This document shows positions 51,684 to 61,025 of a DNA stretch of 64,000 bases, piece after piece. Position numbers and translations under genes: made by a program. The DNA comes from Aeromonas taiwanensis (lineage in GTDB: Bacteria; Pseudomonadota; Gammaproteobacteria; Enterobacterales; Aeromonadaceae). How positions within the stretch are numbered: the stretch's first letter is position 1; every line of letters starts with the position of its first letter. The DNA lies in the NCBI RefSeq assembly GCF_000820165.1, contig NZ_CDDD01000057.1:1-64000 (forward strand), given 5' to 3'. The notes beneath the pieces were generated by a model that searched no databases, was not told where the DNA came from, and saw nothing but the letters and a program-made list of their open reading frames with translations.

Positions 51684-53672
51684 ATGCATTTGATGAAATT
51701 TTCTCCGCTGGCCTTGCTGGTGGCCGGGTTGATGAGCTCTGGCAGTTTGCTGGCGGCGCAGTGGCAGACGGTGGCGGCACGGGCCACCGCCGCCGATGGT
51801 TACGAGGTGCGGGCGCATCAGTATCGCGTCGTTACCGCTCCCGCCGATGACCTGGCCGCCCTGAAGGAGGGGGAGCGTCGGCTGACCCTGCCGCTGCCGG
51901 ACGGTCAGGAAGTCACCTTCAGCCTGCAGCCCTATGATCTGCTGCCAGCGGATCTGGCCGCCAAATACCCCGCTATCCAGACCTTCAAGGGGCATGACGA
52001 AGCCAATCCCGTCGAGACTGGCCGCTTCGATCTCGGTCCCCAGGGTTTCCACGCCATGTTCAGCCACCAGGGCAAGATGGTGTTCATCGATCCCCTGCGC
52101 AATGGTGAGGGCTATGCGGTCTATTACCAGCAGGATGCCCATAGCAGGCTGGAAGAGGAGGCGGACAAGGTCATCGGTGGCGAGGCCAAAAAGCTGGCCC
52201 GTCAGGTGCTGGTGGATGGCAACGAGCTCAAGCGTTATGTCATCGCCATCTCGGCGGCGGGGGAGTACACCCAGTTTCACGGGGGCACCGTCGAGGGGGC
52301 CCTTGGCGCTATCGCCACCCTGCTCAACCGGGTCAACGAGGTGTACCGGCGCGACGTCGCCGCCGAGTTCCAGCTGGCCAGCGGCAATGACACCATCATC
52401 TTCACCGACGCGGCCACGGATCCCTTCTTCAACGGTGATGATCCGTCCGGTTCGGGCCTGAACGACGTCGACGTCAACGTGGAGGTGCAGGCTGTGGCAC
52501 AGACCATGGGGCTGGGGGCGTTCGATATCGGTCATGTGGTCAACACCGGGGGCGGCGGTTTGGCGGGGCTCGGCGTGCTCTGTACCGACGGGAAGTCGGC
52601 GGGGATGACCGGCTCCCCCAACCCGGTGGGAGACGCCTTCTTCATCGACTACGTGGCCCACGAGATCGGCCACCAGTTCGGTGCCGAGCACACCTTCAAC
52701 GGCACCACCGGCAGCTGCGGCGGTGGCAACCGGGAGGCGAGCCAGGCCTGGGAGCCCGGCAGCGGCAGCTCCATCATGGCCTACGCGGGGATCTGCGGGG
52801 AAGAGGATCTGCAGGCCAACAGCGTGCCCTATTTCCACAGCAAGTCCATCGAGCAGATGCGGGCCCACATGGCCACGGTGTCGAGCTGTGGCACCACGCA
52901 GGCGCGCACCAACAATGCACCCCAGGTGGCGGCAGGCAACGACCATGTGATCCCGGCCAACACCCCCTTCGTGCTCAAGGGGAGCGGCACCGATCTGGAT
53001 AACGACGCCCTGAGCTACACCTGGGAGCAGATCGATCTCGGCACCGAGTCCTTCAGCGTCGCCAGCATGGTGGACGACGGCTCTCGCCCGCTGTTCCGCT
53101 TTGTGGCGCCGACCAGCGTACCGGAGCGCACCCTGCCGAGCCTGCCCTCCCTGCTCACCAACACCCTGGCGAAGGGGGAGGCCTGGCCTGCCACCAACCG
53201 GGATCTCCATTTCCGCCTCACGGCGCGGGATGGCCAGGGGGGCGTCAGCAGTGACGACATCAAGGTGCAGGTGGTCGACACCGGCAAGGCCTTCGCCCTG
53301 ACCAGCCCCCTGATCACACCGATTGCGGCGGGCCAGAAACAGACCATCGGCTGGGAAGTGGCGGGCACCAGTGCCGCCCCCATCAACTGCAGCAAGGTGG
53401 ATCTCTTCATGACCCGGGACGAGGGGACGAACTGGACCCTGCTGGCCAGCGGCCAGCCCAACTCGGGCTCGGCGAGCGTCACCATCCCTGCCGGCAGCGA
53501 CGGCACTGCCAGGTTGAAGGTGGCCTGCAGCGACAACCTCTTCTTCGCCATCAGCCCGGTCAAGCTGTCGGTGACCCAGCGGGTGGAAGAGAGCGGCGGC
53601 GGTGGCGGCGGCTCCCTCGGTTTCTGGGCGCTGGCTCTGGGCCTGCTGGGCTGGCAGCGGAGGCGGGCATGA
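51684..53672 (+). CDS. GlyGly-CTERM secreted zinc metalloprotease (reprolysin-like)
   Basis: The 662-residue protein has a signal peptide (about 1-25, SLLAA-QW) and a pro-region. The catalytic domain carries HEIGHQFGAEH (zinc ligands H326, H330, H336, catalytic E327) and a downstream Met-turn in SIMAYAGIC, the metzincin layout seen in M12B-like bacterial enzymes. A beta-rich domain (APQVAAGNDHVIPANTPFVLKGSG, about 412 on) and a C-terminal GlyGly-CTERM tag (six glycines, hydrophobic helix, QRRRA) follow. The tag is recognised by rhombosortase, so release or lipid anchoring after type II secretion is expected. AAGGA lies 8 nt before the ATG. Confidence 0.9.
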   Translation: MHLMKFSPLALLVAGLMSSGSLLAAQWQTVAARATAADGYEVRAHQYRVVTAPADDLAALKEGERRLTLPLPDGQEVTFSLQPYDLLPADLAAKYPAIQTFKGHDEANPVETGRFDLGPQGFHAMFSHQGKMVFIDPLRNGEGYAVYYQQDAHSRLEEEADKVIGGEAKKLARQVLVDGNELKRYVIAISAAGEYTQFHGGTVEGALGAIATLLNRVNEVYRRDVAAEFQLASGNDTIIFTDAATDPFFNGDDPSGSGLNDVDVNVEVQAVAQTMGLGAFDIGHVVNTGGGGLAGLGVLCTDGKSAGMTGSPNPVGDAFFIDYVAHEIGHQFGAEHTFNGTTGSCGGGNREASQAWEPGSGSSIMAYAGICGEEDLQANSVPYFHSKSIEQMRAHMATVSSCGTTQARTNNAPQVAAGNDHVIPANTPFVLKGSGTDLDNDALSYTWEQIDLGTESFSVASMVDDGSRPLFRFVAPTSVPERTLPSLPSLLTNTLAKGEAWPATNRDLHFRLTARDGQGGVSSDDIKVQVVDTGKAFALTSPLITPIAAGQKQTIGWEVAGTSAAPINCSKVDLFMTRDEGTNWTLLASGQPNSGSASVTIPAGSDGTARLKVACSDNLFFAISPVKLSVTQRVEESGGGGGGSLGFWALALGLLGWQRRRA

Positions 53673-53992
53673 GGCTGGCCAGCGTATTGCTGCTCACCCT
53701 GCTCGGCGGCTGTCAGGCCGACGCCGATACCCTGGATCAGGCGGTCAACGCCAGCCTGGACAAGCAGGATTACCGGCTCATCGTGCGGGCCGGGCGCGGC
53801 GAAGTTGCCCCCGGTATCGGGGCAGACGAGCAGGCTTCGGCCAAGGCGCGCTGTGGCGTGCGCTATCTCGAAGGGTTCGGCGATGCGATCAAGCCGGACC
53901 AGAAGGAGGCGCATGCCAAGTTGAGTGCCTATGCGGCGCAATACAACCAGCGCATGCTGGCCCATTGTCCGCCCGAGGGCGGCAAACCCTAG
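53669..53992 (+). CDS. Small lipoprotein co-encoded with the metalloprotease
   Basis: This 107-residue protein overlaps the protease stop (ATGA). The signal peptide and lipobox LLGG-C (Cys15) predict lipid attachment. The mature part has one central CGVRYLEGF motif and a second Cys near the end (LAHCPPEGG), which could pair in a disulfide. I do not recognise the family. Tight coupling suggests a role in folding, inhibition or envelope handling of the protease; this is inference. Confidence 0.75.
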   Translation: MRLASVLLLTLLGGCQADADTLDQAVNASLDKQDYRLIVRAGRGEVAPGIGADEQASAKARCGVRYLEGFGDAIKPDQKEAHAKLSAYAAQYNQRMLAHCPPEGGKP

Positions 53993-54014
53993 GCATTGTT
54001 GTCCTGTGGTAGGA

Positions 54015-54044
54015 AAAGGGAGGCTGATGCCTCCCTTTGTCTTT
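54015..54044 (+). terminator. Terminator of the protease-lipoprotein operon
   Basis: AAAGGGAGGC-tgat-GCCTCCCTTT followed by GTCTTT lies 23 nt after the lipoprotein stop. Confidence 0.85.
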
Positions 54045-54146
54045 GCCGCCATTTGGCCGAGACGAGGCTTGTACCCATGGCGTGCTCGTCGCACAATGCC
54101 CCCCACGCATCGCCGCACGGGCGGCAAAGAGAGAAGGAAAATCAAG

Positions 54147-54785
54147 ATGATGGATGTGGCTGATCTGCGTCGTGAATACACCAGAGGCGGATTGCACCGG
54201 GCCGATCTGCCGGCCGAGCCCCTCGCGCTGTTCGAGAAGTGGCTGGCCCAGGCGTGCGAAGCCAGGCTGACCGATCCCACCGCCATGGTGGTGGCCACCG
54301 TGGACGCTGACGGACAGCCCTGGCAGCGTACCGTGCTGCTCAAGCACTACGATGCCCAGGGCATGGTCTTCTACACCAACATGGGCAGCCGCAAGGCGCA
54401 CCAGCTAGAGGGCAATCCCCGCATCAGCCTGCTCTTCCCCTGGCATACCCTCGATCGCCAGGTCCATGTCACCGGTCGGGTGGAGAAGCTCGGCCCCCTC
54501 GAGGTGATGAAGTATTTCCACAGCCGTCCCAAGGACAGCCAGATTGCCGCCTGGGTCTCCAAGCAGTCCAGCCGCATCTCGGCCCGCGGCGTGCTGGAAG
54601 CCAAGTTCCTCAAACTCAAGCAGAAGTTTGCCAGTGGCGAGGTGCCGCTGCCGAGCTTCTGGGGCGGTTTCAGGGTGAAGATCGACACCGTGGAGTTCTG
54701 GCAGGGGGGGGAGCATCGCCTGCACGATCGCTTCTACTACACCCGCGAAGGGGAAGGGTGGCACATCGAGCGGTTGGCTCCCTGA
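54147..54785 (+). CDS. pdxH: Pyridoxamine/pyridoxine 5'-phosphate oxidase PdxH
   Basis: The 212-residue FMN enzyme makes pyridoxal 5'-phosphate. It has the N-terminal [13 protein letters not shown]-binding [24 protein letters not shown] (about 53-76, in two blocks), the [12 protein letters not shown] loop and the C-terminal signature FWGGFRV...[16 protein letters not shown]...W.IERLAP. The first of two adjacent ATGs is used; AAGGA lies 8 nt upstream. Confidence 0.97.
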   Translation: MMDVADLRREYTRGGLHRADLPAEPLALFEKWLAQACEARLTDPTAMVVATVDADGQPWQRTVLLKHYDAQGMVFYTNMGSRKAHQLEGNPRISLLFPWHTLDRQVHVTGRVEKLGPLEVMKYFHSRPKDSQIAAWVSKQSSRISARGVLEAKFLKLKQKFASGEVPLPSFWGGFRVKIDTVEFWQGGEHRLHDRFYYTREGEGWHIERLAP

Positions 54786-54929
54786 TGCAGGTCGCCAGGC
54801 TCTTCCTGGAAGAGCCGCTGTGGATTGGGGCGCGGTTGAGCGCCGGGTCTGTGCCATGGTCCCTGACCCGCACTCTGTGATAGTCAGGTTTTTTGCCACC
54901 GCCGACCTCTCGTTGCCACAGGGGGATGC

Positions 54930-56129
54930 ATGGTTCTGTTGATCGAGGGGGCGCTCTGGCGACCTCACTGGCAGGGGGCGCTGCTGGACTGGCAGCGCCA
55001 GGGGCATCGCTGGTGCTTGCTGCTCGGCAAGAGGGAGGTGCCAGCACCGTGGGTGGCCTGCCCGCCGGACGAGATCCTCTCGGCCAGCGCCCTGCTCAGC
55101 GCCTGGCTCGGGGATGCGGCATTCCCCGTGATGACGGCGGATCCCAGCCAACAGATCCTGATCGCCGCCTCCGGCGCCCTGCTGACCCTGGCCAGGGAGC
55201 ACGGCCTGCTCACCCTGGGGCCCGCAGGAGCCGACCACCCACTGAGATCCGATGATGACCTTGGGCACGTCCTGCAACGCCTGCTCGCCCGGCGCCTGAC
55301 CACGCCTGTGCTGCGTGACGCCGGCACCCAGGATTCTCCGGCGCTGGTGCTGCGACCCCTGCAGCCCGGCGATGAGAGCGCCATCCTGTGCTATTGCTCG
55401 GACGAGGCGATCGCCCGCTATACCCTCAATATCCCCCATCCCTATCCGCCGGAGAGTGCCCGGGACTGGCTCGCCATGAGCGGGCGCAAGACGGCCCTGG
55501 GGCTGGGGCGAACCTGGGCTTTGACCCTGCCGGAGGGGGAGGAATCGGCCCCGCTGATCGGGGCCATCTCCCTGCACTGGCACGGGGAGCTGGCCTGGTG
55601 GCTGGGCGTGCCCTGGCAGCGCAGGGGGCTGGCCACCCGGGCCGGGCACCTGGTCAGGCAGTTTGCCTTCGAGCAGTTGCACCTGCCTGCCCTGACCGCC
55701 CGCCACATGCCGGGCAACCTTGCCTCCGGCCGGGTGATGGTCAGGCTTGGCATGCACCATTGCGGGCGCTGGCCCGACTCGGTGCGAGAAGCCATCGAGC
55801 TCGATCACTGGCGGCTGGACAGGGCCCCCTCCCTGCCGACGGATCTGATGGCAAGGCTGGCCCCCTTGCTTGCGGACGAGCAGGTGGTGGTGGCCATACT
55901 GCACGACGAGAGCGGCGGGGACGCGGCCCTGGCGCTCTTCATGGCAGGGAAGGTCACGGAGGGTGAGCAGACGCCGTGCGGGCTCAGGGTGCGTCGCTAT
56001 CCCTTTACCAGGCTGGAGCCGGACGCCCCCGCAATGCCGGAACATGGGGGCGGCGTACTGCTCAAGGAGCAGGGAAGGCTCGGCCTTGCCTATCTGCTGC
56101 GCTGTGCCGGCCAACCGGGAGGCCTGTGA
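54930..56129 (+). CDS. GNAT acetyltransferase with unusual N- and C-terminal domains
   Basis: The 399-residue protein has three parts. Residues 1-125 look like a degenerate HAD-type fold: VLLIEGALWRP where the HAD DxDGT box would be, then a GDAAFPVMTADPSQQILIAASGALLTLARE stretch that resembles the HAD C-terminal motif but lacks key aspartates. Residues 137-295 are a RimJ/RimL-like GNAT domain with acetyl-CoA loop VPWQRRGLATRAG. Residues 300-399 are unassigned. There is no signal peptide. The substrate is unknown. Confidence 0.7.
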   Translation: MVLLIEGALWRPHWQGALLDWQRQGHRWCLLLGKREVPAPWVACPPDEILSASALLSAWLGDAAFPVMTADPSQQILIAASGALLTLAREHGLLTLGPAGADHPLRSDDDLGHVLQRLLARRLTTPVLRDAGTQDSPALVLRPLQPGDESAILCYCSDEAIARYTLNIPHPYPPESARDWLAMSGRKTALGLGRTWALTLPEGEESAPLIGAISLHWHGELAWWLGVPWQRRGLATRAGHLVRQFAFEQLHLPALTARHMPGNLASGRVMVRLGMHHCGRWPDSVREAIELDHWRLDRAPSLPTDLMARLAPLLADEQVVVAILHDESGGDAALALFMAGKVTEGEQTPCGLRVRRYPFTRLEPDAPAMPEHGGGVLLKEQGRLGLAYLLRCAGQPGGL

Positions 56130-56273
56130 GGGGCGGGTGGCGGAGAGAGCTGTCAGGGCGCGGGTGCTAGTGATTTTCCTGAGTCCGTCCTCCCATTTTC
56201 AGACAATGGCACTCAAGTGGCGGGCAATTTCTGTGAAATAATGGCCGCCCTGCTGTACGAGGAGTAACGCTGT

Positions 56274-56795
56274 ATGTTGAGAACCGAGCGTCCCGGCGAC
56301 ATGTTGCCAGTCTATGAGCTGGTGAGTGCCGCCTTTGGTCGTCCCGACGAGGCCGAGCTGGTCAACCGCCTGCGCGAGTGTGGGGCCGCCGTGGTTACCA
56401 TGGTCGAAGAGGAAGAGTACGAGTTCATGGGGCACCTGATGCTGAGCCCGATCACCATTGCCGGGCAGGAAGGGCCCTGGCTCGGGCTGGCCCCGGTGGC
56501 CGTTCATCCCGACTGGCAGGGGCAGGGCATCGGCTCGGATCTGGTACGAGAGGGGCTGGACACGGCGCTGGAGATGGACTGGAAGGCGGTGGTGGTGCTC
56601 GGCGATCCCGCATACTACCGCCGTTTCGGATTCAGGCCCGCGAGCGACTTCGGGCTGCACTGCATCTACGAGGTGCCCGCCGACTGTTTCATGGCGATGG
56701 AGCTGCAACCTGGCGGCCTCGATGGCGTGCGCGGCGAGGTGCTCTATCACCCCTTGTTTGACGAGCTGGAAGAAGAGCCGGCATCGGACGAGTGA
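56274..56795 (+). CDS. YhbS-like GNAT N-acetyltransferase
   Basis: The 173-residue single GNAT domain has the acetyl-CoA loop VHPDWQGQGIGSDLVREGL (about 76-94) and the YhbS-type tail VVLGDPAYYRRFGFRPA. The likely target is a small molecule or protein amine; it cannot be specified. GAGGAG precedes the ATG. Confidence 0.88.
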   Translation: MLRTERPGDMLPVYELVSAAFGRPDEAELVNRLRECGAAVVTMVEEEEYEFMGHLMLSPITIAGQEGPWLGLAPVAVHPDWQGQGIGSDLVREGLDTALEMDWKAVVVLGDPAYYRRFGFRPASDFGLHCIYEVPADCFMAMELQPGGLDGVRGEVLYHPLFDELEEEPASDE

Positions 56796-56871
56796 ACAAG
56801 AAGGTGATGAAACGATGCCGCCCCCAGGGGCGGCATCTGTTTTTATGGCCGGTGGATACACGCCACGGGGC

Positions 56872-57912
56872 TTAAATGGACTGCTGCTTGGCCTCGTACA
56901 TCGCCTTGTCGGCCGCCCCGATGAGTTGTTCGGCCGTGAGGAAACTCTCGTTGCCGGTCACGCAGATGCCGATGCTGATGGAGTACTCGGGGTAGGAGGT
57001 GCTGAAGGCCGCCTCGATGCGATCGCTGATGTGCAGGGCGGTGGCCTTGCTGGCCTCGGGCAGGATGACACAGAACTCGTCCCCTCCGATCCGGCAGGGG
57101 AAGTCCGTGTTGCGGCAGCTATCCGAGATGGCCCGCCCCAGGGTCTGCAGGACTTCATCCCCCTTGGCATGGCCAAAGGTGTCATTGATGAACTTGAACT
57201 TGTTGACGTCGATGTAGATCACCGACAGGTAGGTCTTGCGACGGACGGCTGTATTGAGCTCGCGAACGATGGCGCGCAGCATGGCCCGCTTGTTGTAAAG
57301 CTCGGTGAGGGGATCGCGCTCCGCATGGGCACTCAGGATCTTGGACTTCTCCTCCAGCTCGCGGGCATAGGCTTCCATCCGTTTCTTGGCATTCTCGACG
57401 GCGCTGAGCAGGGTGCCGATATAGGTATCAAACACCAGCGCAGTGTCGAAGCTGATGAGCTTGTCGAGGGCGCGCAACACCTGCGGCAACTCTGCCTGAT
57501 CGGGCATGTGGGCGATCAGCACGTCTTCCACCAGATATTTGAGAGTGCAGCTGGCGGAGAGGTAGAGCTTGGGTTCCACACCGATCCGCTTGTGCACCAG
57601 GCCGATGCGCAGTCGGCTGTTGACATAGGTGTGATCGTAGTGGCCGGAGAAGAGATCCTGAATGTAGCGTCGCTGGGCACTGCGCAGTCGCCGCAGGGTG
57701 TCGGAGTCGCCGATCAGCAGGGCAATCTCATCAAACTCCGTCTGTTTCTCGTAAAACTTCTCGACGATGCTGTCGAGATGCTGCTCGATGATGGGCTGCT
57801 GCTGCGCGAGAAGATCCAGCTCGGCCTGGGTCAGCTTGAAGAGATCCATCCTGTGCTGGATCTCGACCTCATTGATGTTGAATTGCTCAAGCAATGTTTT
57901 CTCAATCAACAT
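56872..57912 (-). CDS. Globin-coupled-sensor diguanylate cyclase
   Basis: The 346-residue soluble signalling protein has an N-terminal globin sensor domain (about 10-165) with the proximal heme His107 in GLVHKRIGVEPKLYLSA. A helical linker (about 168-195) leads to a GGDEF domain (about 197-346) with active site RIGGDEF (276-280). The inhibitory I-site RNTD (267-270) sits five residues before it. It is expected to sense O2 through heme and make c-di-GMP. The ATG at 57912 has GAGG 5 nt upstream, and the upstream in-frame extension is rejected. Confidence 0.92.
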   Translation of the reverse strand: MLIEKTLLEQFNINEVEIQHRMDLFKLTQAELDLLAQQQPIIEQHLDSIVEKFYEKQTEFDEIALLIGDSDTLRRLRSAQRRYIQDLFSGHYDHTYVNSRLRIGLVHKRIGVEPKLYLSASCTLKYLVEDVLIAHMPDQAELPQVLRALDKLISFDTALVFDTYIGTLLSAVENAKKRMEAYARELEEKSKILSAHAERDPLTELYNKRAMLRAIVRELNTAVRRKTYLSVIYIDVNKFKFINDTFGHAKGDEVLQTLGRAISDSCRNTDFPCRIGGDEFCVILPEASKATALHISDRIEAAFSTSYPEYSISIGICVTGNESFLTAEQLIGAADKAMYEAKQQSI

Positions 57913-58292
57913 GGTTACCTCATGTCTCCGGGCCGGGTGCCGGGGGATGGCGATTATCGTCTTCTTCTGGTCATTGCCTGGTGGAAGCCGGCGTCCACCG
58001 ACGCCCATGGTCCTGCGAAATGTGTCGAATGAAGCAGCACACTAATACTATCTAGCTGTTTTTATTAAAAAACAATATGCCGTATGAGGAATGTGTCCCC
58101 GGGGGAGCACAAGTCATGTACTTGTCAATTCTCCTCGCCTTGTCTTGCAGAAGCGGCGTGCCCCCTTCTGCTACTGTCAATCGAGCCTCTTGCCTGGCAA
58201 CACGCCATGACAAGAAGGGTCTGCCGCCGTCCTGCTTGTCAGCCCCAAGGCGACAGGATAGGGGACCCGGGTGCGCCGGGCCTCACCACGGA
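57913..58292. other. Upstream region of the globin-coupled cyclase
   Basis: This 380-bp stretch lies between the cyclase start and the AHSA1-like stop, both on the minus strand. It has an AT-rich block (58045-58075) suitable for the cyclase promoter and an ACAAGT-catgt-ACTTGT palindrome at 58109-58125 that could be an operator. No coding frame is convincing. Confidence 0.4.
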
Positions 58293-58793
58293 TCACTGCG
58301 CCAGCGACTTGAGCTGCTGCTTGGTGGGCGGGTTGTCCCAGTCGATGGGGCCGTGTGTGAAGCGGTACTGCAACCTTGGCAGGCTGAGCTCCAGCCACTC
58401 CTCCCGGAAGTAGGCATAGCCCAGATCCCAGTCAGGATCGTTGGCCCAGCCGGTCTGCAGGAAGTGAAGCCGGGTGCCCTGGCCTTCCGGCACGAAGCGC
58501 AAGCTGACCTGGGTCTTCTGCTGGCGGATATGGGGGAAACTCGGGGGGAAATTCCAGCTGAAACTCAACAGATCATGGGGCATGACCGCCATCACGCGGC
58601 ACCCTTCGCTGCCACGCTCCCCCAGGGGGGCGTCGGGTCTGAAATAGATTTCGAACGGTCCATTGGGTTCCGGCACCATGAGGCACTCCGGTGCCAGGAA
58701 GCTGCGCAGGCCGCTCTCCGTGGTCCAGGCATGCCAGACATCGTCAATGTGGGCGGGTATCAGAATACTGCCTTCTATCTGCTTGTTATCCAT
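58293..58793 (-). CDS. SRPBCC/AHSA1-like (START-fold) protein
   Basis: This 166-residue cytoplasmic protein has the AHSA1 pattern: N-terminal IPAHIDDVWHAWTTESGLRSFLAPE, then PNGPFEIYF, a central strand set with TQVSLRFVPEGQGTRLHFLQTGW and a C-terminal amphipathic helix. Such proteins bind hydrophobic ligands; the ligand is unknown. The Shine-Dalgarno sequence is weak. Confidence 0.8.
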   Translation of the reverse strand: MDNKQIEGSILIPAHIDDVWHAWTTESGLRSFLAPECLMVPEPNGPFEIYFRPDAPLGERGSEGCRVMAVMPHDLLSFSWNFPPSFPHIRQQKTQVSLRFVPEGQGTRLHFLQTGWANDPDWDLGYAYFREEWLELSLPRLQYRFTHGPIDWDNPPTKQQLKSLAQ

Positions 58794-58975
58794 AAATCAA
58801 TGAACCTCAAACCAGCCAAGGACGGGACTTGGGCAGTATAGCCCCTCGGATGAGAAAATAGGCAGCCCTGTGTCACAGGGTTTTGTCTTCAATAGGCTCC
58901 CTGCTGCCGAGTTGACACCACGGCGGGATCCATCGAGAGTGGGAAAGCGTGACGACCCACTTCAAGGATGGCTTC

Positions 58976-59416
58976 ATGATCCGAATGATGAGAGATGCAG
59001 ACGAACCCCTGCTGGCGCAACTGTTTCTGAAAGGACGGCGCCAGGCTTTTCACTGGGTCGATCCCTCCCTGTTCCGGCTGGAAGATTTTGCCGAGCAGAC
59101 CCGGGGCGAGCAGATCTGGGTGGTGGAGAAGGGGGGTAATCCCTGTGGCTTTGTCTCCATCTGGGGGGCCGAGAGCTTCGTGCATCACCTCTATGTGGTG
59201 GCGGACTGGCACGGACAGGGCATGGGGCGTGCCTTGCTGGCGACGGGCTTGGCCGGATACCCGTCCCCCGCGTCACTCAAGGTGGCCACGCGCAACACGA
59301 CGGCGATGGCCTTCTATCACCGTCTGGGCTGGGAAAACACGGAGGAGACCGGCCACTGCGAGATCACCGGGCCCTGGCGCAGACTGGTCCTGATGCCCGA
59401 TGCCGAAGGGGAATGA
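58976..59416 (+). CDS. GNAT N-acetyltransferase
   Basis: The protein is 146 residues from the ATG at 58976, which has AAGGA 7 nt upstream; a GTG at 58949 would add nine residues but lacks a good Shine-Dalgarno sequence. The GNAT acetyl-CoA motif is VVADWHGQGMGRALLA (about 79-94), followed by VATRNTTAMAFYHRLGW. No target can be assigned. Confidence 0.85.
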   Translation: MIRMMRDADEPLLAQLFLKGRRQAFHWVDPSLFRLEDFAEQTRGEQIWVVEKGGNPCGFVSIWGAESFVHHLYVVADWHGQGMGRALLATGLAGYPSPASLKVATRNTTAMAFYHRLGWENTEETGHCEITGPWRRLVLMPDAEGE

Positions 59417-59477
59417 GCCGCTGACCTGCTGCGGCAACCGGCACACCGCGCATTAACCTCCTGCCCGGGCGGGACAT

Positions 59478-59505
59478 AAAAAAGCCACTTCGCGGGAAGT
59501 GACTC
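59478..59505 (-). terminator. Terminator downstream of the FAD oxidoreductase
   Basis: On the minus strand CACTTC-ccgc-GAAGTG is followed by GGC and six T. It lies about 134 nt after the oxidoreductase stop, with no gene between. Confidence 0.75.
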
Positions 59506-59639
59506 TACAGGACATCCGGGGTAGGGTCAGGCTCTGATGGCGCATTGCCGCGCCTGACCCCCGCTGGCGGTAGCCTGCCTAGCCTTGACCCAGGGTGTCC
59601 TCGCGCCGTCGCCTACTCGGCGTCAGTACCTCCCCTTTC

Positions 59640-61025
59640 TCACACCGGCTTGATGTTCTGGTTCATGCGAAAGAAGTTGGCGGGATCGTACTTCTTCTTG
59701 AGCGCCACCAGGCGATCGTAGGTCGCACCGTAGGCGAAGGAGATGCGATCCGTCTCGTCCTGGGTCAGGAAGTTGATGTAGGCGCCGCTGCTGGCAAAGG
59801 GCTGTGACGCGGCGAAAAATTCGCGCGCCCAGGCGATGCAATGGGCATCCTCGCCGGCCGACTCCCAGCGGCCGTGCACGTTCATCACATAGTGGGCATC
59901 CCGGCTCGAGTAGGCCATCGCCTCAGGGGAGACGCGGGCCGTCTGGCCACCGATCGTGCCGATGAAGATCTCGCACTGGGGTGAGGGCAACTTGCCGGCG
60001 TACTCGATGATGGCGTCAATGGCGCCGTCGCTCAGCCGCGCAAAGTTGTGCGACTTCCAGTAGTTGCGTGCCCCCTTCGTCAGGAGGGGATCGAACGCCT
60101 GTTGCCAGGCGACGTATGGCTGCACCCCGACGTGTTCGCCTAGCACGGTGCCGAACCCGCGCAGCGGTGCGATCAGCTTTTCGCCCTCCTTGGGATCCCC
60201 CGCGTAACACAGGGCGAGGGCGACCATCTCCTTGCCGTGTGCCTCGGCGGGCAGGAAGGGGAGGGGCGGCGCCTTGCGCGTGACCATCCAGACGCTGAGT
60301 TCATCCGGCATGGTCTCGGTGAAGCGGGCGAACTGCATGATCACGGACTTCGCCTGGTCGAATGGATAGACGATTAGCCCGCTCAGCACATCCGGCCCGA
60401 CGGGATGGAGCTGGAACTCGAAGCGGGTGACGATACCGAAGTTGCCGCCTCCACCGCGCAGCCCCCAAAAGAGATCCGCGTGCTCCGCATCGCTGGCGTG
60501 CAACAGGCTGCCATCGGCGGTGACGACCTCGGCGGCGATCAGATTGTCGATGGTCATGCCGAACTTGCGGCTCAGCCAGCCAAAGCCTCCGCCGAGGGTC
60601 AGGCCGGCTACCCCTGTGGTGGAGTTGATGCCCAGCGGCGTGGCGAGGCTGTGGCGTTGGGCGGCCGCATCCACATCGGCCAGGGTGCAGCCTGGCCCGA
60701 CGCTGGCCCGGCGGGTTGCCGGGTCCACCTGCACGCCGTTCATCGGCGAGAGATCTATCATCAGGCCGTCGTCGCACACGGCATTGCCCGCGATGTTGTG
60801 TCCGCCCCCCCGGATGGAGACGAGGAGGTTGTGCTTGTGGGCGAACGTGACGGCCTGCACGACATCGCCGGTGGACGTGCAGCGGGCGATGAGCGAAGGT
60901 CGACGGTCTATCATGGCATTCCAGATCTGGCGCACATCGTCGTAACCTGTGTCGTCAGAACGCAGTACGTCACCCTGGAAGTGCGCTTTGAGCGCCTGGA
61001 TATCTGCATCTTGTAACGGTTTCAT
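59640..61025 (-). CDS. BBE-type FAD-binding oxidoreductase
   Basis: The 461-residue flavoprotein has a PCMH/FAD_binding_4 domain: CTSTGDVVQAVTFAHKHN, the covalent-FAD His in SIRGGGHNIAGNA, and GVAGLTLGGGFGWLSRKFG. It ends with a C-terminal BBE motif (YDPANFFRMNQNI). The Cys that forms the second flavin bond in berberine-bridge enzymes is not present, so a single covalent link is likely. No Tat signal is visible, so it is probably cytoplasmic. The substrate (sugar or phenolic) is unknown. The ATG at 61025 has AGGG 7 nt upstream. Confidence 0.9.
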   Translation of the reverse strand: MKPLQDADIQALKAHFQGDVLRSDDTGYDDVRQIWNAMIDRRPSLIARCTSTGDVVQAVTFAHKHNLLVSIRGGGHNIAGNAVCDDGLMIDLSPMNGVQVDPATRRASVGPGCTLADVDAAAQRHSLATPLGINSTTGVAGLTLGGGFGWLSRKFGMTIDNLIAAEVVTADGSLLHASDAEHADLFWGLRGGGGNFGIVTRFEFQLHPVGPDVLSGLIVYPFDQAKSVIMQFARFTETMPDELSVWMVTRKAPPLPFLPAEAHGKEMVALALCYAGDPKEGEKLIAPLRGFGTVLGEHVGVQPYVAWQQAFDPLLTKGARNYWKSHNFARLSDGAIDAIIEYAGKLPSPQCEIFIGTIGGQTARVSPEAMAYSSRDAHYVMNVHGRWESAGEDAHCIAWAREFFAASQPFASSGAYINFLTQDETDRISFAYGATYDRLVALKKKYDPANFFRMNQNIKPV

